Assembly (NCBI GenBank): GCA_902546375.1
Contig: CACCJO010000009.1
Location: 1-32,424 of the forward strand
Length of the DNA: 32,424 nt
Direction: 5' to 3'
Source: an uncultured Pelagibacteraceae bacterium
Lineage (GTDB): Bacteria; Pseudomonadota; Alphaproteobacteria; Pelagibacterales; Pelagibacteraceae
The notes under the pieces were generated by a model. That model was not told the origin of the DNA and made no database searches. It saw nothing but the letters and a program-made list of their open reading frames with translations. This document shows, piece by piece, positions 6,385-15,483 of the stretch (position 1 is its first letter; every line of letters begins with the position of its first letter). A program made the translations under genes and the position numbers.

Positions 6385-8529
6385 TTAAAATGTACTTACA
6401 ATTTCTAGGTTTGCACCATATTCAGGTATTTGACTCATCAAGCTATAATTAGAATTAATTCTGATATCGAAACCATTTAAATCTCTCTTATAACTCAAAG
6501 ATGCTTTGTCATTATCTAAAGTCATAGCATATTCAATATTGTCTGTCGGTATATAACCAAATCCTAAATATAAAGTATCACTATGAGAATTATCACTTTG
6601 ATTTCTCTCATAAATAGTCATTACAGAAAAACCATCATTTGTTAATATATCAAATCCAATATTTGCTCTTAAATTTTTTGAGTCTTGGCTGATAGATTTT
6701 GTGTATTCCGTAGTTTCCGATAGGTAACGATATTTTGCATCTGAAGACGGACTAAAATCTACTCCAAGCTCTAATCCACCATTTGGTTTAAAAGTAAAAG
6801 TATCAAAATTTAAAATATCACTTATGGTAAAACCAGCAGATATCATTCCAGTTTCAATTTTTTGAGATTTAAAAACTAAAGCTGAAGGACCTTTTTCTCT
6901 ATATGTCGACAATTCTGTATAGCTTAAATCAATTCTGAAATTAGGAGTAATATTAAAATTTTCTTTTTTATATGTTGTTAAGTAGTTAAGTGAACCAAAT
7001 ATTTGTGCACCATCTCTCTCTCCTGTTCTTGTGCTTCCTCCCCCTTTTCTAATATGATCAGTTTTTAAAGTGCTCATTCCAATGATGCCTTCTGTAAATC
7101 TTTTATCATCATGAATAAAAGTTCCATAATAAGATACACTAAAAGAGTCAGTATCTAAACTAGTCCCAGATGTGCCGACATCAACATCGTCTTTACCTAA
7201 TCTAAAAGCATAACCGTATAATCTATTTTCGCTTATCTTTTTATCCATGCCAAGTGTAATACCTCTGGTATTAATTTTCTTTGATGATGAAGTAGATGTG
7301 TCTCCAGTTCTACCAAAACTTACACTACCCTCACTCCAAAATGACCAATCATCTGATAATTTATCTAGAACTTCATTTGTTTTATTTGATATAGGAATAA
7401 TGTTAGAAAGCGATGCCATCATTGAATTAGAAAAATTTAATCTAATATTTTGGTTACTTAATTGATCATTAGTTCTATGTCTTCTTAACCAATACATACG
7501 GTTAAGAACTGGAGTACTTGCTTGAATAGCAATTTGTTTAGCAGTTGCAGTTTGAGACTCAATTGAGCTTAAAATATCTTTACCCTCATCAGAAGTAGTT
7601 ATTGGATCATCACAAGCACCAACGATTATGCTCCAATTACAAGTTAAATCAAATTCATAAACTTCTCCATCCTGATCAATTACAAACATTTTACTTCCAT
7701 CAGAATTAAATGCTGTTTCTCTTGCATTTCCTAAGCCGCTGTAGTTAGATAAATCAAGAGTTCCCTCAAGTGATAGAGTGGAGGTATCAAAAGCTGTTGT
7801 TAGTTTATATTGATTAATTAAATTATCTTCATCGTCAGTTGTATACATTTTAGTGCCGTCGTAATTAAAGACAATTCCGTCTATATAACTGTGATCAGAA
7901 CTTAGGTCTTCAGTATTAATATGAGTAACTCCTGATGTAATGACAAATGGGGTATCAAGTGTGTATTCATTCACTTCACCAGGATTGGCATCACTTTTTT
8001 CATTTCCAGCAACATACATTTTAGTTCCATCATTATTAAACGCAACTGAGGTCGGTCTTTTTTCTTGACCGCCTGTATCAAAACTTTGACCTAAATCAAA
8101 AGTAGTACTTGCAGTATCAATGTCATATGGTGTAGTTAACGTCCATTCAATAATAGTTTTATTATGATCAGCAATAAACATTTTTGTACCATCATTATTA
8201 AATACAACTTGCATAGCTCCATGATTACCAGTGTTTGAAAGTCCTGGTTCGGGATATGAACCTACATCTATACTGGTTCGTAAGGTTGCAGTAGAAATAT
8301 TGTAAGCTGTTGTTAAATCATACTCGTAAACCTTATCTCCTGTTTGCGATGCTTTCATCGATGATGTATACATTTTGGTTCCATCGTTATTAAAAGTTAA
8401 TGCGTGTGTGTTGAAGCCACTTACATTTTCAACTGCTTTACTTCGTACAAGAGTTGGCTCCGCAATAGCTTTAGAAAAAAATAAAGCTAAAAAAAATACA
8501 ATGTAATGAATTTTATAAATACTTTTCAC
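6385..8529 (-). CDS. Autotransporter-type outer membrane protein: signal peptide, N-terminal propeller-like repeats, C-terminal beta-barrel
   Basis: Five FNxDGxKM[YF] repeats at about aa 46, 110, 164, 221 and 274. C-terminal half has alternating barrel-like strands and ends in ...LEIVSTF (terminal Phe). Confidence 0.82.
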   Translation of the reverse strand: MKSIYKIHYIVFFLALFFSKAIAEPTLVRSKAVENVSGFNTHALTFNNDGTKMYTSSMKASQTGDKVYEYDLTTAYNISTATLRTSIDVGSYPEPGLSNTGNHGAMQVVFNNDGTKMFIADHNKTIIEWTLTTPYDIDTASTTFDLGQSFDTGGQEKRPTSVAFNNDGTKMYVAGNEKSDANPGEVNEYTLDTPFVITSGVTHINTEDLSSDHSYIDGIVFNYDGTKMYTTDDEDNLINQYKLTTAFDTSTLSLEGTLDLSNYSGLGNARETAFNSDGSKMFVIDQDGEVYEFDLTCNWSIIVGACDDPITTSDEGKDILSSIESQTATAKQIAIQASTPVLNRMYWLRRHRTNDQLSNQNIRLNFSNSMMASLSNIIPISNKTNEVLDKLSDDWSFWSEGSVSFGRTGDTSTSSSKKINTRGITLGMDKKISENRLYGYAFRLGKDDVDVGTSGTSLDTDSFSVSYYGTFIHDDKRFTEGIIGMSTLKTDHIRKGGGSTRTGERDGAQIFGSLNYLTTYKKENFNITPNFRIDLSYTELSTYREKGPSALVFKSQKIETGMISAGFTISDILNFDTFTFKPNGGLELGVDFSPSSDAKYRYLSETTEYTKSISQDSKNLRANIGFDILTNDGFSVMTIYERNQSDNSHSDTLYLGFGYIPTDNIEYAMTLDNDKASLSYKRDLNGFDIRINSNYSLMSQIPEYGANLEIVSTF

Positions 8530-8656
8530 AATTAATCATTAATACCTTAATAAATTCAAAAAATGAGTGTTAAAAATGTTAAAACATTACAATTCAAATG
8601 TCTAGGTAGGACAAAATTCATGATGAATATATATCTTTAATAGTTATTATTATTCA

Positions 8657-8866
8657 ATGAAAAGCAATATTGTTAAATCTCACTTAAAAAAAAAGTCACA
8701 GGCAAAGCTTGCTTTATCAATCAGCCTATTTATTGTGCTTTTAACCGCAACTGGATACCTCTTTAATTCTAAAGAAGTAATTTTTCTATTTTATATTTTT
8801 TGTTTTGTATTTATCTACAATTTAGTAATCCAATTTTTATTAGAAAAATTTGATATTAAATCATGA
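8657..8866 (+). CDS. Small membrane protein, 69 aa, two predicted TM segments
   Basis: AKLALSISLFIVLLTATGYLF and VIFLFYIFCFVFIYNLVIQFLL hydrophobic segments. Confidence 0.6.
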   Translation: MKSNIVKSHLKKKSQAKLALSISLFIVLLTATGYLFNSKEVIFLFYIFCFVFIYNLVIQFLLEKFDIKS

Positions 8867-9009
8867 TTAAAACACTTATTAAATTAAAGGTATTAAAATT
8901 TATACTAATAGGTGGTGTATCAACAGCTTATACTTTTAAGAAATATTGTGACCAAAAAAATAAAGAAAAAGTAAAAAAAGACAATAAACCATTGCTTCTT
9001 ACTCGATAA
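8863..9009 (+). CDS. Putative 48-aa small protein overlapping the previous stop (ATGA)
   Basis: Manual translation MIKTLIKLKVLKFILIGGVSTAYTFKKYCDQKNKEKVKKDNKPLLLTR*; 4-bp overlap with the upstream CDS. Not in the ORF track. Confidence 0.5.
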   Translation: MIKTLIKLKVLKFILIGGVSTAYTFKKYCDQKNKEKVKKDNKPLLLTR

Positions 9010-9040
9010 AAATTTTCTATTATTTATAGTAATATGAATA

Positions 9041-9841
9041 ATGAAAAAAAAACTTACAATCGTAATTTTTACTGATTTAGATGGATCTCTTTTGCACAGA
9101 GATACTTTTGAATTTGATAGCATCAAAGATTATATAAAAAGTCTTGTAAATAAAGGTGTGATTATTATTCCAAATTCTAGCAAAACAGAAAAAGAAATTA
9201 AAAAATTCAATGAAGAGCTCGGAGTAAATCTACCTTTTATATCAGAAAATGGATCATCTATTCATGGATTAAATTTAATAACCTCTAATTTTCCAGATAA
9301 ACTTGTCCTTAGCCGAGAGAAAGAAGAACTAATTAAGATTTTTGAAAATAAAGTTCCTGAAAAATTGAAAGAAAAATGTTTTCAAATTTCAAAAATGAGT
9401 AAAAAAGAGCAAGAAAATATTTTAGGACAAAAGGATGTGAAACTCAAAGATGCTTTAAATAGAAAGTATACTTTACCTTTTTTATTTAAAGGAGACAAAA
9501 ATGAGAAAAATAAATTATTAAAAATTTTAAATTCTAATTCATTAACGCTTCAAGAAGGTGGGCGTGTTTTAAACCTTTGTGATAATATTAATAAAGTTAA
9601 ATCCATGAATAGAGTTATAAAAATTTTAAAAAAAACTGAGGATAAAATTAAGACCATTGCAGTTGGCGACAATTATAATGATTTAGATATGTTAAAAAGT
9701 TGTGACATACCTTGTTTAGTATTCAATGATCAATTTATTCAAGATCAAATAAACATTGATAATCTTATATTTTCAAACAAGCCATCACCTGAAGGCTGGG
9801 CTGATGTGATCAAAACGGCACTACTTAAATTGGGTTATTAG
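9041..9841 (+). CDS. HAD-family mannosyl/glucosyl-3-phosphoglycerate phosphatase
   Basis: FTDLDGSLL HAD motif I, C-terminal GDNYNDLDML motif; next to a GpgS-like glycosyltransferase. Confidence 0.85.
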   Translation: MKKKLTIVIFTDLDGSLLHRDTFEFDSIKDYIKSLVNKGVIIIPNSSKTEKEIKKFNEELGVNLPFISENGSSIHGLNLITSNFPDKLVLSREKEELIKIFENKVPEKLKEKCFQISKMSKKEQENILGQKDVKLKDALNRKYTLPFLFKGDKNEKNKLLKILNSNSLTLQEGGRVLNLCDNINKVKSMNRVIKILKKTEDKIKTIAVGDNYNDLDMLKSCDIPCLVFNDQFIQDQINIDNLIFSNKPSPEGWADVIKTALLKLGY

Positions 9842-9856
9842 GATAAAAAAACCGCC

Positions 9857-11077
9857 ATGGGTGACTTTTCACAAAATGGAATAATCTCTACTTTGCATGA
9901 CTTTGGAACTAAGTCCACATCAGTCATAGAAAATGAATTACTAAAATTTTCCAAACAAAGAAAAATGGAATTAATTTTACCATGTCTTTATTCTGAATTG
10001 GAGGGAGAAGCTTTACCAAAAATTATTGATGAAATAAGTAAAACTAAATATTTAGATCACATAATTATTGGATTAGATAAAGCAAATGAGGCTCAAGCAA
10101 AAAAAGCTTGGAAATTTTTTAAAAAATTAAAAACCCCCTTTTCTATCCTTTGGAATGATGGTCCAGCATTAAAAAAACTTGATCAAGAGTTAAAGAAAAA
10201 TAATTTGGCTCCAAGTGAGCTAGGAAAAGGCCGGAATGTTTGGTATTGCATTGGTATGTGTATTGCAAGAGATAGTGCTCGTTCAGTTGCTTTACATGAT
10301 TGTGATATAAAAACTTATGATCGGAGAATGCTTGCAAAACTTTTTTATCCTGTTGTAAATCCTCTTTTTAACTTTGAGTTTTGTAAGGGATATTATCCAA
10401 GAGTGGCCAATAACAAAATGAATGGCAGAGTTGCAAGATTACTTGTTTTCCCGTTATTAACAGCTTTAGAGAAAACGATTGGTAAAAGTGATTACTTAAA
10501 CTTTATGAAATCTTTTAAATACCCTTTAGCTGGAGAGTTTTCATTTAGACGAAATGTTTTACCAGAGTTAAGGATTTCGTCTGATTGGGGAATTGAAGTA
10601 GGAATTTTATCCGAAATGCAAAGAAGTTTCTCACCACAGAATATTTGCCAAGTTGATTTAGCTGATACATACGATCATAAACATCAAGTTTTATCTTTGG
10701 ATGATGAAACCAAAGGATTATCTAGAATGTCTATAGATATCATTAAAACATTTATCAAAAAATTAGCTACTCAAGGTAATACCTTTAGTAGAGAAAAATT
10801 TAGATCATTGAAAGCGACATATTACAGATCTGCCTTAGATCTAATTGATATTTATAGAAGTGATGCAGCAATGAATGGTCTAGAATTAGACTCACACACG
10901 GAAGAAAAAGCTGTTGAGTTATTTGCAATAAATATAATGAAAGCTGGAGAAGCATTTATCCAAAATCCCATGGATACTCCTTTTATACCAACGTGGAGCA
11001 GAGTAAAAAGTGCCATACCAGATTTTCTTGGAAGACTTGAAAAAGTAGTTAATGATGATAATAAAAAACATTCTTAA
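9857..11077 (+). CDS. Glucosyl-3-phosphoglycerate synthase-like glycosyltransferase
   Basis: LPCLYSELEGEALPKIIDEI..., GKGRNVWYCIGMCIARDSARSVALHDCDIKTYDRRML; pairs with the adjacent phosphatase. Confidence 0.82.
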   Translation: MGDFSQNGIISTLHDFGTKSTSVIENELLKFSKQRKMELILPCLYSELEGEALPKIIDEISKTKYLDHIIIGLDKANEAQAKKAWKFFKKLKTPFSILWNDGPALKKLDQELKKNNLAPSELGKGRNVWYCIGMCIARDSARSVALHDCDIKTYDRRMLAKLFYPVVNPLFNFEFCKGYYPRVANNKMNGRVARLLVFPLLTALEKTIGKSDYLNFMKSFKYPLAGEFSFRRNVLPELRISSDWGIEVGILSEMQRSFSPQNICQVDLADTYDHKHQVLSLDDETKGLSRMSIDIIKTFIKKLATQGNTFSREKFRSLKATYYRSALDLIDIYRSDAAMNGLELDSHTEEKAVELFAINIMKAGEAFIQNPMDTPFIPTWSRVKSAIPDFLGRLEKVVNDDNKKHS

Positions 11078-12801
11078 TGCTATTTCAGAAAAACCAAAAA
11101 AAAATTAGTTCTATACTAAGGACTATTTACAAACCCTCTTTAAATGAAAGAGATATTGATCATTTAAAAGATCAAATAATACAAATAATCAAAAAATTTA
11201 ATCAAAATAATTCAAAAAAAAAACTTACTATCTCAGAAAAAACTTCATTAGTAATATGTTATGGGGATAATGTAAATTCAAATCAAAAAAGTTCTATTCA
11301 AGTTTTTCAAAATTTTTTTAAGAAAAATTTAAAAAAATACTTTGATGCTATTCATTTTTTACCTTTCTATCCTTCCAGTAGTGATAGTGGTTTTGCTGTA
11401 AAAGATCATTATAAGATTGAAAAAAGAATAGGTAGTTGGTCTGATATAAAAAAGATTTCAAAATCTAGTCATGTAATGGCTGATATCGTAATTAATCACT
11501 CATCAGCTAGAGGTTTCTGGTTTAAAAATTTTCTTAAAAAAAAAAGACCTGGTAAAGATTATTTTTTAACTGTTAATTCTAAATTTAACACATCTAAAGT
11601 GGTAAGACCAAGAGATCACAAATTATTAAAAAAAATAGACATCTTTGGAAAATCGGATTTTTTATGGCGTACTTTTAGTGCTGATCAAATAGACTTAGAT
11701 TTTAAGAACCCATCAGTGCTTCTTAGATTTATTAAAATCATGGTTCACCTCGTTAGCAATGGAGTCACAATTTTCAGATTAGATGCTATTGCTTATCTTT
11801 GGAAAAAAAATGGAACCGACTGTATAAATTTAAAACAAACTCATGAAATAGTAAAACTATTGAGACTTATCAGTAATCTCTTAAACGTTGAAACTATAAT
11901 CATTACAGAAACAAATTTGCCAGAAAAAGAAAATTTAAGTTATTTTGGTAAAAATGATGAAGCTAACTGGATTTATAATTTTTCTCTTCCGCCCTTATTA
12001 ATCCATGCTTTTTTATTTGAAAATAGTTCTTATCTCAATAAATGGAGTAAAAAACTTCCCAATGCTAAATTTCAGAATAGTTATTTAAATTTCATTGCAT
12101 CACATGATGGTATTGGCATGAGACCTACTGAAGGAATATTAAACGAAAGATCATTAAGTAATTTTCTTAAAAGACTAAAAAAAAACGGATCAAAATTTTC
12201 GTATAGAAAAATCCAAAATAAATCTAAAAAAGTATATGAAGCTAATATCACTGTTTTTGATGCATTAAAAAAATCAGATGCTGATCCTAATGGGAAATTT
12301 TTTTTAGAACGCTATATTGCAGCTCATGCAATAATGATTTCTTTTGAGGGTGTTCCAGCTATTTATTTCAACTCTTTGTTTGGCAAATCTAATGATGAAG
12401 CAAAATATGTAATTACAGGGAATAATAGAGATATTAATAGATATAAATGGAACTATGAAAATATTACAAAAAATTTAAAAGATAAAAACTCTAAACAAAG
12501 TATTTTTTATCAAAATCTTGGAAAATTATTAGAAATAAAGAGAAAACAAAAAGCATTCCATCCTAATGCTAAAAGATTAAATATCAATCTAGGGTCTAAA
12601 ATTTTTTGTTATGAAAGAATTAGTTTAGATAAAAAACAAACTATAATCTGTATCACAAATCTTTCTACTAAATTACAATATATTAAAATTAATAAAAATT
12701 TGATTAAATATAGAGATTTACTTGGTAGAAAAACATTTTTTACACTTGATAAAAAAATTAAACTAGATCCTTGTCAAACAATCTGGTTGTCTAATAGATA
12801 A
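11077..12801 (+). CDS. GH13 sucrose-phosphorylase-family enzyme; candidate glucosylglycerate phosphorylase
   Basis: GH13 motifs DIVINHSS, IFRLDAIAYLWK, ITETN, FIASHDGIGMRPTEGIL. Overlaps the synthase stop (TAATG). Confidence 0.8.
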   Translation: MLFQKNQKKISSILRTIYKPSLNERDIDHLKDQIIQIIKKFNQNNSKKKLTISEKTSLVICYGDNVNSNQKSSIQVFQNFFKKNLKKYFDAIHFLPFYPSSSDSGFAVKDHYKIEKRIGSWSDIKKISKSSHVMADIVINHSSARGFWFKNFLKKKRPGKDYFLTVNSKFNTSKVVRPRDHKLLKKIDIFGKSDFLWRTFSADQIDLDFKNPSVLLRFIKIMVHLVSNGVTIFRLDAIAYLWKKNGTDCINLKQTHEIVKLLRLISNLLNVETIIITETNLPEKENLSYFGKNDEANWIYNFSLPPLLIHAFLFENSSYLNKWSKKLPNAKFQNSYLNFIASHDGIGMRPTEGILNERSLSNFLKRLKKNGSKFSYRKIQNKSKKVYEANITVFDALKKSDADPNGKFFLERYIAAHAIMISFEGVPAIYFNSLFGKSNDEAKYVITGNNRDINRYKWNYENITKNLKDKNSKQSIFYQNLGKLLEIKRKQKAFHPNAKRLNINLGSKIFCYERISLDKKQTIICITNLSTKLQYIKINKNLIKYRDLLGRKTFFTLDKKIKLDPCQTIWLSNR

Positions 12802-12802
12802 A

Positions 12803-13528
12803 TTATTTTTCCCAATCAAATCTTGGGAAAGAATTAAAAATTTTAAAAATACCATCTGACCATTGATTGCATACTTTTGAATATTCATCATCAGTTATAT
12901 TTAAGCATTTTTGGGAAAGAATTTTATATCCATCTTTTTTATAAACTACAAAATCAATTGGTGGCCCAACAGTTAAGTCACTTTTTAAAGTTGAATCAAT
13001 TGAAATTAAAGCACATCTAGAAGCATCTCCAATTGAAACATCAGGTTTAATTACTCTATCTAAAATTGGCTTACCATATTTAACCTCACCAATTACTAAA
13101 TATGGTTTGCTATCTGCTGGTTTGATATAATTACCCTGTGGATAAACTAAATAAAGCTCCATAGGTTGATCTTTAATTTGTCCACCAACTATAAAAGTTG
13201 ATCCTAATAAAACCGTATCAGTATTAATTCCTTTTGGCATTGAATGTTCAATATTTAAGGACCCAACATAGGAAGCAATTTGATCAAAATCTTTACAAGT
13301 ATTTAAATTTATAATTCCTGACGTATCTTTTAAATCTTTTTCAATAGACTTATATACGGCTTGTGAGGTACCTAAATTTCCTGAAGTAACGATAATTATT
13401 GTTCTATCACCAACATCATAAGTAAACATTTTAGAGTAAATGTTTACGTTATCTAAACCAGCATTTGTTCTTGAGTCTGACGCAAAAACAAGACCATTAT
13501 TTGCTTTTATACCAATACAATAAGTCAT
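12803..13528 (-). CDS. Anbu-type (ancestral beta-subunit) proteasome-like Ntn hydrolase
   Basis: N-terminus MTYCIGIKANNGLVFASDSRTNAGLDNVNIYSKMF, matching predicted proteasome-type protease/Anbu proteins, with potential Thr2 nucleophile. Confidence 0.85.
   Translation of the reverse strand: MTYCIGIKANNGLVFASDSRTNAGLDNVNIYSKMFTYDVGDRTIIIVTSGNLGTSQAVYKSIEKDLKDTSGIINLNTCKDFDQIASYVGSLNIEHSMPKGINTDTVLLGSTFIVGGQIKDQPMELYLVYPQGNYIKPADSKPYLVIGEVKYGKPILDRVIKPDVSIGDASRCALISIDSTLKSDLTVGPPIDFVVYKKDGYKILSQKCLNITDDEYSKVCNQWSDGIFKIFNSFPRFDWEK
12808..12830. terminator. Hairpin between convergent GH13 and Anbu genes, inside the Anbu 3' coding end; possible terminator
   Basis: TTTCCCAA-TCAAATC-TTGGGAAA perfect 8-bp stem. 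No strong T-run on the + side. Confidence 0.35.
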
Positions 13529-13633
13529 AATTACTATTATTTAATTTATCATTTATCATACAATTTAAAAATAACATATCTGATATATCTATTATGCAAT
13601 TGATTGTTATTGGGAATTATTAAACATTTAGTT

Positions 13634-15076
13634 ATGGTCTCTAAATTATGGAAGAATTATAATTCAAGTAAAGCTTACGATGGATATTTTACCGAAGATA
13701 ATAAGCTAAGAAAGCATGCTATTATCATTTCTAGTATTCTAGAAAGACATGGAAAGAAAAAGCTCCAAGAAATTGAGAAAAATTGCCAAAGTACGATTAA
13801 TGCACGTGGAATAAATTTTAGAGTTTATGCGGCAAATAATAGAGCTGAAGAAAAGAGATGGCCTTTGGATATTATTCCAAGAATAATTCCAAAGAAACAA
13901 TGGAACAAAGTTTCGAAAGGTTTGAAGCAAAGAGCAAAAGCCTTAAATTTATTTATTGATGATGTTTATAATCAAAAGAAAATTTTTAAAGATAATATAG
14001 TTCCAAAAGATATAATTTATAAATCACCGTACTACGTTAAGGAGTGTGAGGGTTTTTCTCCAAAGTTTAAGGCATGGTCTAATATCTCTGGTATAGACTT
14101 AATTAGAAATAAATCTGGTGATTATTTAGTTCTAGAGGATAATTTAAGAGTTCCATCTGGTGTTTCCTACATGTTGGAAAACAGAATGGTAATGCGCGAT
14201 GTTTTTCCTGAATTATTTACTAGATATAAAGTTTCATCAATCCACCAATACACTAATAAATTATATAATTGTATGATTGAGTGTATTCCAAAAAAAACTT
14301 CTAATCCACATATGGTGCTCTTAACTCCAGGAGTTTATAACTCAGCGTATTTTGAGCATGAATTTTTGGCAGATCAGATGGGTATAGCTTTGGTAGAGGG
14401 TAAAGATCTTTTTGTTGAAAATGATAATGTTTATATGAAAACAGTAAAAGGTCCATTAAGAGTAGACTGCATATATAGAAGACTTGATGACAGTTTCTTG
14501 GATCCAAAAGCTTTTAATAAAGATTCTTTGATTGGTGTCCCTGGTTTATTTAAATGTTGGTTAAAAAAAAATGTTGGTATACTCAATGCTGTTGGAACTG
14601 GGGTTGCTGATGATAAAGTTGTTTATTCTTACGTTAACAAGATGATAACATATTATTTAGGTGAACAGCCAATTTTAGATCAAGTGGAAACTTATTTATG
14701 TCATGACGAAACACATAAGAAATATGTAATAGAAAATATATCAAAACTAGTTGTAAAACCTGCAAATGCTTCTGGGGGTTATGGTATAATGATTGGACCA
14801 AAGGCACCTAAAAAAGAAATCGAGGAGACAATCATCAAGATAAAAAAAAATCCTCGAGAATATATTGCTCAACCATTGGAAATTTTATCTACTGCTCCAA
14901 CAATTACGGAACATGATATTGAGCCACGTCATTTAGATCTAAGACCATTCGTTTTAACAGGAAAATCAAATTATGTGACTTCAGGTGGACTAACAAGAGT
15001 AGCTTTAAGAAAGGGTAGTACTATTGTAAATAGTTCACAAGGTGGTGGATCCAAGGATACTTTAATTGTTGGTTAA
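13634..15076 (+). CDS. Circularly permuted ATP-grasp type 2 protein (COG2308-like)
   Basis: LVLEDNLRVPSGVSYMLENR, VKPANASGGYGIMIGP, LDLRPFVL and terminal SSQGGGSKDT. Likely start is ATG 13634 rather than the TTG at 13604 in the track. Confidence 0.9.
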   Translation: MVSKLWKNYNSSKAYDGYFTEDNKLRKHAIIISSILERHGKKKLQEIEKNCQSTINARGINFRVYAANNRAEEKRWPLDIIPRIIPKKQWNKVSKGLKQRAKALNLFIDDVYNQKKIFKDNIVPKDIIYKSPYYVKECEGFSPKFKAWSNISGIDLIRNKSGDYLVLEDNLRVPSGVSYMLENRMVMRDVFPELFTRYKVSSIHQYTNKLYNCMIECIPKKTSNPHMVLLTPGVYNSAYFEHEFLADQMGIALVEGKDLFVENDNVYMKTVKGPLRVDCIYRRLDDSFLDPKAFNKDSLIGVPGLFKCWLKKNVGILNAVGTGVADDKVVYSYVNKMITYYLGEQPILDQVETYLCHDETHKKYVIENISKLVVKPANASGGYGIMIGPKAPKKEIEETIIKIKKNPREYIAQPLEILSTAPTITEHDIEPRHLDLRPFVLTGKSNYVTSGGLTRVALRKGSTIVNSSQGGGSKDTLIVG

Positions 15077-15081
15077 AATAT

Positions 15082-15483
15082 TTATTCAACAAGAGCTTTT
15101 TCTAAATATTTTATATTAAGTTTACAATCTTTGTACCCATGCTTGATTACATTTAGATATCTTTCTGTAGGAAATCTAAATGGCGTTTTTTTTGTCATGG
15201 TGTAAGTCATTACTTTTTTACCCTCATACAAAAAATAATATTTTTTATATAAAATAGGAAAGTCTTCATAAACATCCAGTTTTTTTTCATCACTCTTGGA
15301 AATTTCAAATAAGCCACCCGGTACTATAGAATTTTTTTTTGGTTCAATATCAGCAGCTCTATACTTGCTTCTAAAAGTTAATCTAAAATCCTTAAGATTG
15401 ATCTTTTTAATAAAAGTACTATCTTTACATCTTCTCTTCATTTGAAAATGATGAAGATTACTTCCGTAAGCAAAATAAAGCAT
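15082..15483 (-). CDS. Gamma-glutamylcyclotransferase-like (GGCT/AIG2 fold) protein
   Basis: N-terminal MLYFAYGSNLHHFQMKRRC; ~130 aa typical of the family. Confidence 0.85.
   Translation of the reverse strand: MLYFAYGSNLHHFQMKRRCKDSTFIKKINLKDFRLTFRSKYRAADIEPKKNSIVPGGLFEISKSDEKKLDVYEDFPILYKKYYFLYEGKKVMTYTMTKKTPFRFPTERYLNVIKHGYKDCKLNIKYLEKALVE

Noticed and set aside
6385-8529. FNxDGxKMY repeats as WD40 or YVTN propeller of known function
   Set aside because: Repeat motif lacks WD signature and I cannot assign a specific family; kept only as propeller-like.
8920-9126. Minus-strand ORF 8920-9126
   Set aside because: Overlaps the HAD phosphatase start and the coupled 48-aa ORF; poly-F/I translation typical of antisense A-runs.
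13739-14507. Minus-strand ORFs 13739-13930 and 14301-14507
   Set aside because: Antisense within the ATP-grasp gene, which has clear motifs.
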